Shown here: positions 42,708 through 51,133 of the stretch, piece after piece
Layout of the letters: the number at the start of each line of letters is the position of its first letter
Numbering within the stretch: the stretch's first letter is position 1
Assembly: GCA_963820035.1 (NCBI GenBank)
Contig: CAWFYK010000009.1
Coordinates: 434,001-498,000, forward strand
Origin: JAWWPG01 sp963820035
GTDB taxonomy: Bacteria > Actinomycetota > Actinomycetes > Propionibacteriales > Nocardioidaceae
Length of the DNA stretch: 64,000 nt
Reading direction: 5' to 3'
The notes under the pieces: generated by a model
Database searches by the model: none
What the model was told of the DNA's origin: nothing
Seen by the model: the letters and a program-made list of their open reading frames with translations, nothing else
Translations under genes and position numbers: made by a program

Positions 42708-44009
42708 TCAACTCAGGTCGGTTTGTCCGTCTACGTGCTCCCCCGAGGTGGCGGCGGTCGTCGGGGTGAACGGCAGCATCGGCTCCACCGGGTCGGCCTC
42801 GGCGAGCTCGCCGCCGACGGGTTCGCTCGACCGCACGCCACGGAGCGCCCAGGCCAGGTAGACGGCAGACCCGAAGATCACCACGGCGCTGATCCAGAAG
42901 ATCTCCCGGAAGCTGAGCAGCACGACGAGCAGCGCACCGAGGGCGATGGAGCCCGCCTGCGGCGTGCCCAGCAGCACGTCGGTCGCCGCCGAGACCCGCC
43001 CCATCAGGCGCTGCGGCGTACGGCGCTGGAGCAGCGTGTTGCTGGCCACGATGAAGACAGGGAGGGCGATGCCGAGCACCACGGTACCGGCGAAGAAGCC
43101 CCACAGCCACGGCGATGCGGCGGCCATCGCGAGCCCGACGGCGAACACGCCGAGGGAGAACGAGATCGCCTCGGCCTCGCCCAGCCGCCGGATGACCCGC
43201 GGAGACGAGAGGCCACCGATCACCGCCCCGACACCTTGGACGCTCACCACGACGCCGACGAAGCTGGCGGGCTTGCCGTAGGCCTCCACGGCGGCGAAGA
43301 CGGCCGACTCCATGAACCCCGCGACGAGCAGGGCGACCGCGACGGCGATCAGCGTGTGCTTCAGCGTCGCGTCGCGCCAGATGTGCTGGATCCCGGCACT
43401 GAACTCGGCGCCCCAGTGCTCGGTCACCCGGACCGGCTTGTCCTCGCGCACCTTGAGCGCGGCCACCGCTCCGGCCGCCACGACGAAGGAGACCGCGTCG
43501 AGCACGGCGACGGCCCCGCCACCCACCCAGGCATAGAGACCGGCGCCGACGAGCGGCCCGAACAGCCGCAGCGCCTCCTTGGTGGTGGACAGCGATGCGT
43601 TGGCCTCGACCAGCAGGTCTTCCGGGAGCATCTCCTTCAGCAGGCCGTTGAGCGCGCCGGGCAGCACCACCCAGGAGATGCCGTAGAGCACTGCGACGAC
43701 ATAGATGATCCAGACCTGTCCGGCGTCGTGGACGAACAGCAGCGGTGCCATCGCGAGGGCACTCGCCAGGTTCCCCCAGATCAGCACGGTACGACGCTTG
43801 GCCCGGTCGACGAACATCCCCGCGACCGGCGCAGCGAGCGACGGCAGCGCCATGAAGAAGAACGTCAGCCCGGCTGCGCCGTTCGATCCGGTGAGGCCCT
43901 TCACCCAGATGGCCAGCACGATGAGCATCAACGAGTCACCGACCATGCTGGTCAGCAGCCCGGTGAACAGCAGGGGAAAGCCCCGCTGCCGGAAGGCCGC
44001 TCTCATCAT
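42708..44009 (-). CDS. MFS efflux transporter regulated by adjacent ArsR-like protein
   Basis: Predicted 433 residues with about twelve helices. It begins F-R-Q-R-G-F-P-L-L-F-T-G-L-L-T-S-M-V-G-D-S-L and carries the motif A variant G-M-F-V-D-R-A-K-R-R-T-V-L. The MFS_3-like layout and location directly downstream (22 bases) of a winged-helix regulator suggest a drug or metabolite exporter under its control. A long polar C-terminus ends G-Q-T-D-L-S. The substrate is unknown. Confidence 0.85.
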   Translation of the reverse strand: MMRAAFRQRGFPLLFTGLLTSMVGDSLMLIVLAIWVKGLTGSNGAAGLTFFFMALPSLAAPVAGMFVDRAKRRTVLIWGNLASALAMAPLLFVHDAGQVWIIYVVAVLYGISWVVLPGALNGLLKEMLPEDLLVEANASLSTTKEALRLFGPLVGAGLYAWVGGGAVAVLDAVSFVVAAGAVAALKVREDKPVRVTEHWGAEFSAGIQHIWRDATLKHTLIAVAVALLVAGFMESAVFAAVEAYGKPASFVGVVVSVQGVGAVIGGLSSPRVIRRLGEAEAISFSLGVFAVGLAMAAASPWLWGFFAGTVVLGIALPVFIVASNTLLQRRTPQRLMGRVSAATDVLLGTPQAGSIALGALLVVLLSFREIFWISAVVIFGSAVYLAWALRGVRSSEPVGGELAEADPVEPMLPFTPTTAATSGEHVDGQTDLS

Positions 44010-44031
44010 GTCCTGCTCCCCTTCGACGTCG

Positions 44032-44661
44032 TTACGATGCGGTCTCTGCGGGCACCGCGTCGGCCGGCTCCGTGGCCGCGGTGCCGGCGACGCTCTGGGC
44101 GGGCGGTCCGCACGGGACCACCCAGCTCATCAGGGCCATCAGTCGCGCGCCGTCCGGCCGGAGCGCCGGATCTTGGGCGCGTTCCAAGGCGGACTCGTCG
44201 AGGAACAGGTCGAGCAGCTTCCGGCCGAGGGCAGCCGCCTCGTCAGGCGTGAGCCACAGGCGGGACTGCACGACCGACGTGGCATCGCGCCATTCCTGGT
44301 CCTCGACCTGCTGCTGGCGCATGCTGGTGCGCATCACCTGGAACTCGCGCTCGTAGAAGAGGTCGGACAGCGCCGTGGCCGCCGCCCGATCCTCGGCGTC
44401 GTCACCGAAGGACAGCGACTGTGCGACGAACTTCCAAGGCCGGGCCCGGCCCGGCCCGGCCCCTTGCCGGACGAACCCGTAGCGAGCCAGCTTGCGCAGG
44501 TGCCAGGAGACGTTCGCGGGCGTCTCGTCCAGCCTTCTGGCCGCTTCACTAGCGGTGAAGGCACCCTCCGCGCCCAGCAGCTCGAGCAGCTGCAGGCGCA
44601 GCGGGTGAGCCAGGGCGCGCATCTCTTCAGCGGCGGTGACCCGGCGCTGGGTGATCGGCAT
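44032..44661 (-). CDS. ArsR-like winged-helix transcriptional regulator
   Basis: Predicted 209 residues. The HTH domain (about 12-85) reads E-M-R-A-L-A-H-P-L-R-L-Q-L-L-E-L-L, then A-S-E-A-A-R-R-L-D-E-T-P-A-N-V-S-W-H-L-R-K-L, typical of HTH_20/ArsR proteins; metal-binding Cys motifs are absent. The C-terminal half (E-W-R-D-A-T-S-V-V-Q-S-R-L-W-L-T-P-D-E-A) resembles regulators paired with MFS pumps. It is the first gene of a two-gene operon and has a near-consensus leaderless promoter. Confidence 0.88.
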   Translation of the reverse strand: MPITQRRVTAAEEMRALAHPLRLQLLELLGAEGAFTASEAARRLDETPANVSWHLRKLARYGFVRQGAGPGRARPWKFVAQSLSFGDDAEDRAAATALSDLFYEREFQVMRTSMRQQQVEDQEWRDATSVVQSRLWLTPDEAAALGRKLLDLFLDESALERAQDPALRPDGARLMALMSWVVPCGPPAQSVAGTAATEPADAVPAETAS

Positions 44662-44696
44662 GAGTTGAAACTACTCTTGTGAAAGAAGTGTTGCAA
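44661..44696 (-). promoter_or_regulatory. Leaderless promoter of the ArsR-MFS operon
   Basis: On the minus strand TTGCAA (44696-44691), a 17-base spacer and TAGTTT (44673-44668) form a near-consensus promoter. The predicted start falls on the A of ATG 44661, giving a leaderless mRNA. The spacer contains an imperfect inverted repeat (CTTTCACAAGAG region) that may be the ArsR operator. Confidence 0.6.
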
Positions 44697-44719
44697 TACC
44701 CTTCTCTTGCGACGTTGGT

Positions 44720-45670
44720 CTACCGGGACGCCCCGGCCAGGCTGGCCCGGTAGTCACGCGGACGCTGGCCGCGGACCCGCTTGAACGCCGTACTCAGGGC
44801 GAACGGGCTGGCATAGCCGACCTGACGGGCCACCGTGTCGATCGTGGTGTCGGGTTCGCGAAGCAGGTCGGCGGCGAGATCAAGGCGCCAGCCGGTCAGG
44901 AACGACATCGGCGGCTCCCCCACCACCTCGTTGAACCGGCGCGCCAGCGCCGCCCGCGAGACCCCCACCTCGGCGGCCAGCGACGCGACGGTCCAGGGTC
45001 GGCCAGGATGGTGATGCAGCAGCTGGAGAGCGGGTCCGACCACGGCATCGCTGTGCGCGCGGTACCACGCGGGCGCCTGAGCCTCGGGGCGGGCGAACCA
45101 AGCCCGGAGCACGGCGATCAGCAGCAGATCGAGCACCCGGTCAAGCACCGCCGTCTGGCCCGGCTCATCCTTGGTCATCTCCTGGTTCAGCACAGCGATG
45201 AGCGGGCACTCCCAGCTCGTCTCCGGCACGACGACCAGGCTCGGTAGGGCGCTCAACAACCGTCGGCTCAGCTCGCCGCTCAGCTGGTAGGTGCCGGTCA
45301 GCATCATGGTCGGCCCGTGTGGGTCGTTGCCCCAGGTCCGTACGCCGAGGTCAGCCATCTCGACGACGACCTCGTGGCCGTCCGGAGTCAGGCATCGCTG
45401 CCCGGGATGGACGATCACCTGCGGCGACGTGGCCGGGTCGTCGGCCATCGTGTAATGGTCCGGGCCTCGCACGACTGCCACGTCGCCGGCCCACAGTCGG
45501 GCCGCGGCGCCTTGCTCCGGAACCAGCCAGGCCGAGCCTCGGACCATGGCCACCAACGTCAGCGGCGCCTCGTCCTCGATGCGCAGTGACCACGGAGGGC
45601 TGAGAATCGACCGGATCAAGAAGGCACCTTGCGCGCGGGGCCCGTCGAGCAGGCCTGCCAATGCGTCCAT
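44720..45670 (-). CDS. AraC-family transcriptional regulator
   Basis: Predicted 316 residues from ATG 45670 (M-D-A-L-A-G-L-L-D-G-P-R-A-Q-G-A-F); the frame is open far upstream but overlaps the divergent gene. The N-terminal cupin (about 10-175) fits the cupin_6 ligand domain and contains W-A-G-D-V-A-V-V-R-G. The C-terminal AraC HTH pair (about 215-310) includes W-T-V-A-S-L-A-A-E-V-G-V-S-R-A-A-L-A-R-R-F and V-G-Y-A-S-P-F-A-L-S-T-A-F-K-R. Divergent from the DUF1772 gene 118 bases away, which is its probable target. Confidence 0.9.
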   Translation of the reverse strand: MDALAGLLDGPRAQGAFLIRSILSPPWSLRIEDEAPLTLVAMVRGSAWLVPEQGAAARLWAGDVAVVRGPDHYTMADDPATSPQVIVHPGQRCLTPDGHEVVVEMADLGVRTWGNDPHGPTMMLTGTYQLSGELSRRLLSALPSLVVVPETSWECPLIAVLNQEMTKDEPGQTAVLDRVLDLLLIAVLRAWFARPEAQAPAWYRAHSDAVVGPALQLLHHHPGRPWTVASLAAEVGVSRAALARRFNEVVGEPPMSFLTGWRLDLAADLLREPDTTIDTVARQVGYASPFALSTAFKRVRGQRPRDYRASLAGASR

Positions 45671-45788
45671 GCCACGACACCGTAGACGCATGAACATGGA
45701 ACTGCGACCCTCAGCGATGGATAGTCTCACCCGGGACCGCTTGACTGGCCGCCATGACGACCAACGCGATCCCCTGCGAGAGTCACCG

Positions 45789-46268
45789 ATGAGCAGCCTG
45801 ACAGCGGCCCTGGCCGTCGTTAGTGCGGTCGGCTCCGGTGTCGAGGCCGGCGTGTTCTTCGCGTTCTCGACGCTGGTGATGGCGTCTCTGGCCGGGCTGC
45901 CGGCGCGCCACGGCCTCGCCGCGATGCAGGCCATCAACGCCGCCGCCGAGCGGCCCGCGTTCCTGCTGCCGCTGATGGGCACCACCGTGGCCAACGCAGG
46001 TCTGGCCATTGCCGCCGGACTCGAGCACGGGAGGTCCTCCGCGCTGCAGCTGGTGGGCAGCGGATGCTTCCTCGTGGGGGTGATGGGTGTGACGGTCGCC
46101 TACCACGTGCCGCGGAACCGCGCGCTCGCCGACCTGGACCCGGACACGTCACCCGCCCCAGAGCGATGGGCCGGCTATGTCACCGGGTGGACCGCGATGA
46201 ATCACGTTCGCTGTCTCGCCGCGCTCGCTGCCGCCGCCGCGCTGACCGCTTCCCTTCTCACGACCTGA
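45789..46268 (+). CDS. DUF1772/anthrone-oxygenase-like membrane protein
   Basis: Predicted 159 residues with four membrane helices. The family pattern is visible: S-G-V-E-A-G-V-F-F-A-F-S near residue 17, a central V-P-R-N-R-A-L-A-D-L-D-P-D-T, and the C-terminal W-T-A-M-N-H-V-R-C-L-A-A-L. Relatives act as anthrone oxygenases in polyketide pathways, but most bacterial members have no known substrate. ATG 45789 is chosen because upstream residues in frame resemble the reverse of the AraC gene. The divergent AraC regulator probably controls it. Confidence 0.75.
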   Translation: MSSLTAALAVVSAVGSGVEAGVFFAFSTLVMASLAGLPARHGLAAMQAINAAAERPAFLLPLMGTTVANAGLAIAAGLEHGRSSALQLVGSGCFLVGVMGVTVAYHVPRNRALADLDPDTSPAPERWAGYVTGWTAMNHVRCLAALAAAAALTASLLTT

Positions 46269-46284
46269 CCACCATGCACGATCG

Positions 46285-46476
46285 GTCAACGTGCCGCTCA
46301 ACGACCAGCTCGCTGCCGCCGGGGACCCGCACCGGCTGGCCGACCCGGCCGCCGTACGGCACACGTTCGAGCAGCCGTGGGTGCTCTGGAACACCGTCCG
46401 CACGGTTGCCTCAACCGCGGCGCTTGGCTGCCTGGCCCGCGCGTTGGTCTTCGACCGCAGCCACGAGGCGATATGA
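46285..46476 (+). pseudogene. Remnant of a second DUF1772 gene (C-terminal half only)
   Basis: The frame encodes V-N-V-P-L-N-D-Q-L-A-A-A-G-D-P-H and then W-V-L-W-N-T-V-R-T-V-A-S-T-A-A-L-G-C-L-A-R-A-L-V. These match the central and C-terminal signature of the DUF1772 family (N-x-P-L-N, W-x-x-W-N-x-V-R-T), aligning with the last third of the preceding gene. The N-terminal helices are absent, and the frame differs from that gene by one. A 61-residue product from GTG 46291 is possible, but a decayed paralogue is the simpler reading. Confidence 0.6.
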
Positions 46477-46506
46477 CGAGCAGTCGACTTGTCGATAAAT
46501 AACTAT

Positions 46507-47466
46507 CTAGCCTGACTGCTTTCCCGCGTCATGCGGCGCCATCAGCGCGAGGATCCTCTCCAGGTCTTCGCGCGAGGCGAACTCGACCACCACGCGCCCG
46601 GTTCGGCGGCCGGCCTCGACGCGGCATCGGGTCTCGAACCACTCGGACAACCGGTCCGCCACCTCGGAGAACTCGGGGTCGACCGGGCGCGCGCGCCGGG
46701 TCCGCGGCGACGCGGGCGCTGACCCGAGAGTCACCAGCTCCTCCAGGCCCCGCACCGAGATGCCCTCGGCCACCACCCGGGTCGCCAGCTCCTCCTGCTC
46801 GGTGACATCGTCGACCGAGAGCAACGCCCGAGCGTGCCCGGCCGACAGCACTCCCGCGGCGACCCGGCGCTGTACCGGTGGGGACAACCGCAGCAGTCGC
46901 ACCGTGTTCGTGATGTGGGGGCGGGAGCGGCCGATGCGCCCCGCGAGCTCGTCATGGGTGCATCCGAAGTCGTCGAGCAGCTGCTGGTAGGCCGCCGCTT
47001 CTTCGAGCGGGTTGAGCTGGGCACGATGCAGGTTCTCGAGCAGAGCGTCGCGCAGCAGACTGTCGTCCGGAGTCTCCTTGACGATCGCTGGGATCATCGT
47101 CTGTCCGGCCTGCTGCACGGCCCGCCAGCGACGCTCGCCCATGACGAGCTCGAAGCCGCCGACCCCGACGGCGCGCACGACCACGGGCTGGAGCAGTCCG
47201 ACCTCGCGGATCGAGGCCACCAGCTCGTCCATCGCCTCCGCGTCGAAGGCGGACCGAGGCTGGCGGGGGTTGGGTCGGATCGCCGAGACCGGCAATTCGG
47301 CGAAGTAGGCGCCGTCCACTCTGACCAGCTCCGGGTCGGGTCCGGTGGCCCCTCCCAGCGGGTCGGCAGTGTCAGCCGGTGTCGATGCGTCGACGCTTTC
47401 GTCTTCCGGGCGGCCGGGGATCAGCGAGCCGAGCCCCCGGCCGAGGCCCCGTCGCGCGTTGCTCAC
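46507..47466 (-). CDS. parB: Chromosome partitioning protein ParB
   Basis: Predicted 319 residues. It begins R-R-G-L-G-R-G-L-G-S-L-I-P, the usual ParB N-terminus. The CTP-binding/ParB-Srx domain contains I-R-P-N-P-R-Q-P-R and G-E-R-R-W-R-A; the HTH domain includes H-D-E-L-A-G-R-I-G-R-S-R-P-H-I-T-N-T-V-R-L-L; a dimerisation domain ends the protein. ParB loads at parS and spreads as a CTP-dependent clamp. GTG start overlaps the parA stop by 4 bp (GTGA). Confidence 0.97.
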   Translation of the reverse strand: MSNARRGLGRGLGSLIPGRPEDESVDASTPADTADPLGGATGPDPELVRVDGAYFAELPVSAIRPNPRQPRSAFDAEAMDELVASIREVGLLQPVVVRAVGVGGFELVMGERRWRAVQQAGQTMIPAIVKETPDDSLLRDALLENLHRAQLNPLEEAAAYQQLLDDFGCTHDELAGRIGRSRPHITNTVRLLRLSPPVQRRVAAGVLSAGHARALLSVDDVTEQEELATRVVAEGISVRGLEELVTLGSAPASPRTRRARPVDPEFSEVADRLSEWFETRCRVEAGRRTGRVVVEFASREDLERILALMAPHDAGKQSG

Positions 47467-48566
47467 GAGGTTGTCCCTCCGTCGCGGGCGGTCAGCTCGG
47501 CGGCCACCTCGAGATAGCTGAGCGCGCCGGCCGAGCCGGGGTCGTAGGTGAGCACGGTCTGGCCATAGCTCGGCGCCTCGGAGATCCGCACCGAGCGCGG
47601 CACCGCCGTCCGCAGGACCTGAGCCCCGAAATGCCGGCGCACCTCGGCCGCCACTCCCGACGCAAGTCGCGTCCGCGAGTCGAACATCGTCAAGACGATC
47701 GCCCCGACGCGGAGGTCGGGGTTCAGGTGCAGCCGCACCTGGTCGAGCGTGCGCATCAGCTGGGTGAGACCTTCGAGTGCGTAGTACTCACATTGGATCG
47801 GAATCAGCATCTCCTCGCCGGCTGTGAGCGCGTTGACCGTGAGGAGCCCGAGCGAGGGCGGGCAGTCGATGAAGACATAGTCCACGCGCCGACCCGCCCG
47901 ATCCTCGTCGGCCAGGTAGCGCGACAACGCCGTCCGCAGCCTGGTCTCCCGCGCGACGAGCGACACGAGCTCGATCTCGGCACCGGCCAGGTCGATCGTC
48001 GCCGGCACGACGAACACGCCAGGCACCTGCTCACACTCGACGACGACCTCGGTGATCGGCACCGACTCCACGAGGACGTCATAGGCGTTGGGGGTGCCTT
48101 CTGTATGAGGAACCGACAGCGCTGTCGAGGCATTGCCTTGGGGGTCGAGGTCGACGAGCAGGATGCGCAGGCCCTGCTGCGCCAGGGCGGCCGCAATGTT
48201 GACCGCGGACGTGGTCTTTCCCACACCTCCCTTCTGGTTGGCCACCACCATGACGCGGGTGGCCTCGGGGCGACGCACCTGCTCAGGGAGGGACCGCCCG
48301 GCAGCAGCGGCAAGGCTGCTGGGAGCCGAGTCGGTCGGCGCTATGCCGAGGTCTGGATCGGGATCCTCTTCGTCGGCCTCTCCCGCTGTGCCCACCTCGA
48401 CCCCGGCGGGCTCGACACGAGACGTCGCGGCGGACGCGGCATCCGCTCCGTCTCCCGAGGGGAGGCTGGTTTCACGTGAAACATTCCCCAGCCAGCCGAT
48501 CGGCGTGCTCTCCTTCGCGGGCGAAGCGGGCCAGCCGAGTCCCGAAACCACCTGGACCGATGTCAC
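47463..48566 (-). CDS. parA: Chromosome partitioning ATPase ParA
   Basis: Predicted 367 residues. The deviant Walker A K-G-G-V-G-K-T-T lies near residue 112, followed by L-V-D-L-D-P-Q-G-N-A-S-T and I-D-C-P-P-S-L-G. The N-terminal extension of about 100 acidic residues is long for the family and contains V-S-R-E-T, encoded by a parS site. ParA moves ParB-parS complexes along the nucleoid or toward the pole. The GTG start overlaps the rsmG stop and the stop overlaps parB, giving a coupled operon. Confidence 0.97.
   Translation of the reverse strand: MTSVQVVSGLGWPASPAKESTPIGWLGNVSRETSLPSGDGADAASAATSRVEPAGVEVGTAGEADEEDPDPDLGIAPTDSAPSSLAAAAGRSLPEQVRRPEATRVMVVANQKGGVGKTTSAVNIAAALAQQGLRILLVDLDPQGNASTALSVPHTEGTPNAYDVLVESVPITEVVVECEQVPGVFVVPATIDLAGAEIELVSLVARETRLRTALSRYLADEDRAGRRVDYVFIDCPPSLGLLTVNALTAGEEMLIPIQCEYYALEGLTQLMRTLDQVRLHLNPDLRVGAIVLTMFDSRTRLASGVAAEVRRHFGAQVLRTAVPRSVRISEAPSYGQTVLTYDPGSAGALSYLEVAAELTARDGGTTS
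48468..48483. promoter_or_regulatory. parS site within parA
   Basis: GGTTTCACGTGAAACA differs from the parS consensus TGTTTCACGTGAAACA only at the first base; the 14-base palindrome core is intact (48469-48482). It lies in codons for V-S-R-E-T near the ParA N-terminus. Confidence 0.9.
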
Positions 48567-49240
48567 CGAGACCCCTTCTTCCGCGCCGGACGCCTGCCGC
48601 CCGACTCTATCCGAACCACCGTGGTCACCGGGTCGACGACACCGTCGCCGTACGTCTCGATGCGAGTCCGTCCCGCCCCGGCTCGAGCCAGGTCGGGCCG
48701 CGCCTCGGTCAGCTCATCCTGGGCTCGGCTTCCCTTGAACGCCACCAGCTCCCCGCCGCGGCTGACCAGCGGCAGCCCCCAGCGGATCAGGGTGCCGAGC
48801 GGAGCGACCGCACGAGCCGTCACCACATCGAAGGCGACCGTGCCCGTGCGGTCCTCGGCCCGACCACGCACGACACGCACGTCGGCGAGCTCCAGCTCTC
48901 GGACCACCTCGTCGAGGAACGTCACCCGCCGCTGAAGTGGCTCGAGCAAGGTGATGTGCAGGTCAGGACGGGCCAGCGCCAGGACGACGCCGGGCAGGCC
49001 CGCCCCCGACCCGATGTCACAGACGGTCGCCCCCTCGGACAAGACAGGAGCCACCACCGCGCAGTTGAGAATGTGCCGCTGCCAGACCCGGGGAGCCTCC
49101 CGCGGCCCCAACAGGCCACGCTCTACGCCCGCGCCAGTCAACAAGTCGACATAGCGATATATGCCTTCTAGGGCGCCGGGGAAAAGCCGCTCCAGGACCG
49201 ACCTGTCCGGCTCCGCCGTTTCACGTGAAACGGAGGTCAC
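48563..49240 (-). CDS. rsmG: 16S rRNA (guanine-N7)-methyltransferase RsmG
   Basis: Predicted 225 residues from GTG 49240; a TTG at 49273 would add 11 residues but overlap jag by 17 bases. The SAM-binding motif V-C-D-I-G-S-G-A-G-L-P-G is near residue 75, with L-L-E-P-L-Q-R-R-V-T-F-L-D-E next, matching GidB/RsmG. It methylates G527 of 16S rRNA; loss gives low-level streptomycin resistance in several bacteria. The N-terminal V-S-R-E-T is encoded by a parS site. The stop overlaps the parA start (GTGA). Confidence 0.95.
   Translation of the reverse strand: MTSVSRETAEPDRSVLERLFPGALEGIYRYVDLLTGAGVERGLLGPREAPRVWQRHILNCAVVAPVLSEGATVCDIGSGAGLPGVVLALARPDLHITLLEPLQRRVTFLDEVVRELELADVRVVRGRAEDRTGTVAFDVVTARAVAPLGTLIRWGLPLVSRGGELVAFKGSRAQDELTEARPDLARAGAGRTRIETYGDGVVDPVTTVVRIESGGRRPARKKGSR
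49217..49232. promoter_or_regulatory. parS site within rsmG
   Basis: CGTTTCACGTGAAACG contains the complete 14-base core palindrome (49218-49231) and differs from consensus only in its outermost positions. It encodes V-S-R-E-T near the RsmG N-terminus. Confidence 0.9.
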
Positions 49241-49256
49241 GAGGGGGATGAGCCGC

Positions 49257-49781
49257 TCAAGCCGGGAGAACAACCACGCAACGCGTGGGCTCGACTCCCT
49301 GAGACTCGCTCCTCAGTCCGCCGGCGGCGACCGCGTCATGAACCACCTTGCGCTCGAACGGACTCATCGGGCTCAGCTTCACCGGCTCGCCACTCTCTCT
49401 GACGTCCTCGATGGCCTCTCCGGCAAGCGCCACCAGCTGCTTGCGTACGTCGGCTCGGTAGCCCCCGATATCGAGCATCAGCCGAGACCGCTCACCGGTC
49501 TCGCGATAGACCGCCAGTCTGGTCAGCTCCTGCAGGGCTTCGAGCACCCGCCCCTCATCGCCGATGATCGCCTGCAGGTCGGCGCCGACGATCGACACCG
49601 CTGCCCGGTCACCTTCGACGTCCATGTCAAGATCGCCGTCGAGGTCCGCGATGTCGAGCAGCTCTTCCAGGTAGTCCGCGGCGATGTCACCTTCTGCCTC
49701 GAGCTGTTTGAGCCGGCCGGAGTCCTCACCGGCCTCGGGCTGGTCGTCGTTCGGCATGCTGGTCTGGGCGGCGTCGGTCAT
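49257..49781 (-). CDS. jag: Jag/KhpB RNA-binding protein (KH-R3H)
   Basis: Predicted 174 residues. An acidic N-terminus is followed by a KH-like domain (V-S-I-V-G-A-D-L-Q-A-I-I-G-D-E-G-R-V-L-E-A-L) and a C-terminal R3H domain (P-M-S-P-F-E-R-K-V-V-H-D-A-V). Such proteins bind single-stranded RNA and influence division and cell-wall growth. Between yidC and rsmG, its usual place. Confidence 0.93.
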   Translation of the reverse strand: MTDAAQTSMPNDDQPEAGEDSGRLKQLEAEGDIAADYLEELLDIADLDGDLDMDVEGDRAAVSIVGADLQAIIGDEGRVLEALQELTRLAVYRETGERSRLMLDIGGYRADVRKQLVALAGEAIEDVRESGEPVKLSPMSPFERKVVHDAVAAGGLRSESQGVEPTRCVVVLPA

Positions 49782-49829
49782 GGCTCACTCCGGATCGGGC
49801 GGTTGGGACAAGTCGCAGGTCGTGCTCGT

Positions 49830-50873
49830 TCAGTCGGCGGAGGGTTTCGTCGGCGGCTTCCCGCCGCGCTTCGACGGGGGCGTCTGGTTGGGCTTGCTGG
49901 CGGGCTTCTTGGGCTGCTGGCCACGAGCGGGAGGCTTCTTGCGCTGCTCCCTGGTCTGCTTCTTCGGTTGCGCTCGGGGGGGCGGCGGCGCGACCTGTGG
50001 CGCGGCAGCGGCGGCAGCCCCGTCCGAGCCGGCCGAGATCTGCGGGTGTCCCTTCGCCTTCTCGCGCGCCTGCTTGGCCGCGAAGGCCGGGGTTCCAGGC
50101 GTCGGGTTGTTGCGGATGACGTAGAACTGTTGCCCCATCGTCCACAGGTTCGACGTCGTCCAGTAGAGCAGCACGCCGAGTGGGAACGCGATACCGCCCA
50201 CCGCGAACACGACCGGAAGCACGTAGAGCAGCAGCTTCTGCTGCTGGGCGTACTGACCGGTGAGCGCCGACTCGGGCATGTTCTTGCGCATCAGCTGACG
50301 CTGGGTGGTGAACGTGGTTGCGGTCATCAGCACGACGAGGCAGCCGGTCAGGATCTTCGGGCCGATCGTGGTCGACGACGTGAAGGACTCCGACAGCTTG
50401 GCAACGCCGAACACGACGCTGTCGCGCAGCGACACGACCTGGGCCTGGGTGAGGAATCCGACCGGCTCGCTGTGGGCTGCGTCATTGAGGGTGCGGAACA
50501 GCGCGAGGAAGATCGGCATCTGCAGCAGCAGCGGGAAGCAGGAGGCCAACGGGTTGGTGCCCGTCTCCTTGTAGAGCTTCATCGTCTCCTGGGTCAACCG
50601 CTCCCGGTCGTGGCCGTACTTCTTCTGCAGCTCCTTGACCTTGGGTTGCAGCATCTGCATGTTGCGGCTGTTCTTGATCTGCTTGACGAACAGCGGGATC
50701 AGCGCGATCCGGATCACCAGCGTCAGTCCGACGATCGAGGCGGCCCAGGAGAAGCCTTCGGGAAGCGACAGCAACCCGTGGAACAGGTCGTGGAAGACGA
50801 TCAGGATGCCGGACGTCAGGTAGTAGAGCGGCGTCATGATGGCGTGCCCGACGGACAGGAAGAAGTCGATCAC
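49830..50873 (-). CDS. yidC: Membrane protein insertase YidC
   Basis: Predicted 347 residues from GTG 50873, preceded by GAGGAG. Five core helices are visible, with the first (H-A-I-M-T-P-L-Y-Y-L-T-S-G-I-L-I-V-F), the hydrophilic groove region after R-I-A-L-I-P-L-F-V-K-Q-I-K-N-S-R, and F-P-L-G-V-L-L-Y-W-T-T-S-N-L-W-T near the C-terminal core. A Lys/Pro/Arg-rich tail of about 80 residues, typical of actinobacterial YidC, probably contacts ribosomes. GTG overlaps the yidD stop (GTGA). Confidence 0.96.
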   Translation of the reverse strand: MIDFFLSVGHAIMTPLYYLTSGILIVFHDLFHGLLSLPEGFSWAASIVGLTLVIRIALIPLFVKQIKNSRNMQMLQPKVKELQKKYGHDRERLTQETMKLYKETGTNPLASCFPLLLQMPIFLALFRTLNDAAHSEPVGFLTQAQVVSLRDSVVFGVAKLSESFTSSTTIGPKILTGCLVVLMTATTFTTQRQLMRKNMPESALTGQYAQQQKLLLYVLPVVFAVGGIAFPLGVLLYWTTSNLWTMGQQFYVIRNNPTPGTPAFAAKQAREKAKGHPQISAGSDGAAAAAAPQVAPPPPRAQPKKQTREQRKKPPARGQQPKKPASKPNQTPPSKRGGKPPTKPSAD

Positions 50874-51133
50874 TCCAGCTCCTCGCTGACACGAGCGGGC
50901 ATCGGGGCCCGCCAGGTGAACATCGTCGGCACCGGGTCGTAGCCACCGGCCGCCCAGGGATGACACCGGCCAACTCGTCGCGCGGCCAGCCAACTACCAC
51001 GGACGGCTCCGAACCTCGTCACTGCATCAAGAGCGTACGCCGAACAGGACGGGTGGTAGCGACACACCTGCCCGTAGAGCGGGCTGATCAGCAGCCGATA
51101 GGCGCGCAGGAACCAGATCAGGGGGTATTTCAT
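50870..51133 (-). CDS. yidD: YidD membrane protein insertion efficiency factor
   Basis: Predicted 87 residues from ATG 51133 (M-K-Y-P-L-I-W-F-L-R-A-Y-R-L-L-I-S-P). The family signature C-R-Y-H-P-S-C-S-A-Y-A is intact, followed by H-P-W-A-A-G-G-Y-D-P-V-P. It assists YidC, encoded next. ATG overlaps the rnpA stop (ATGA). Confidence 0.95.
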   Translation of the reverse strand: MKYPLIWFLRAYRLLISPLYGQVCRYHPSCSAYALDAVTRFGAVRGSWLAARRVGRCHPWAAGGYDPVPTMFTWRAPMPARVSEELE

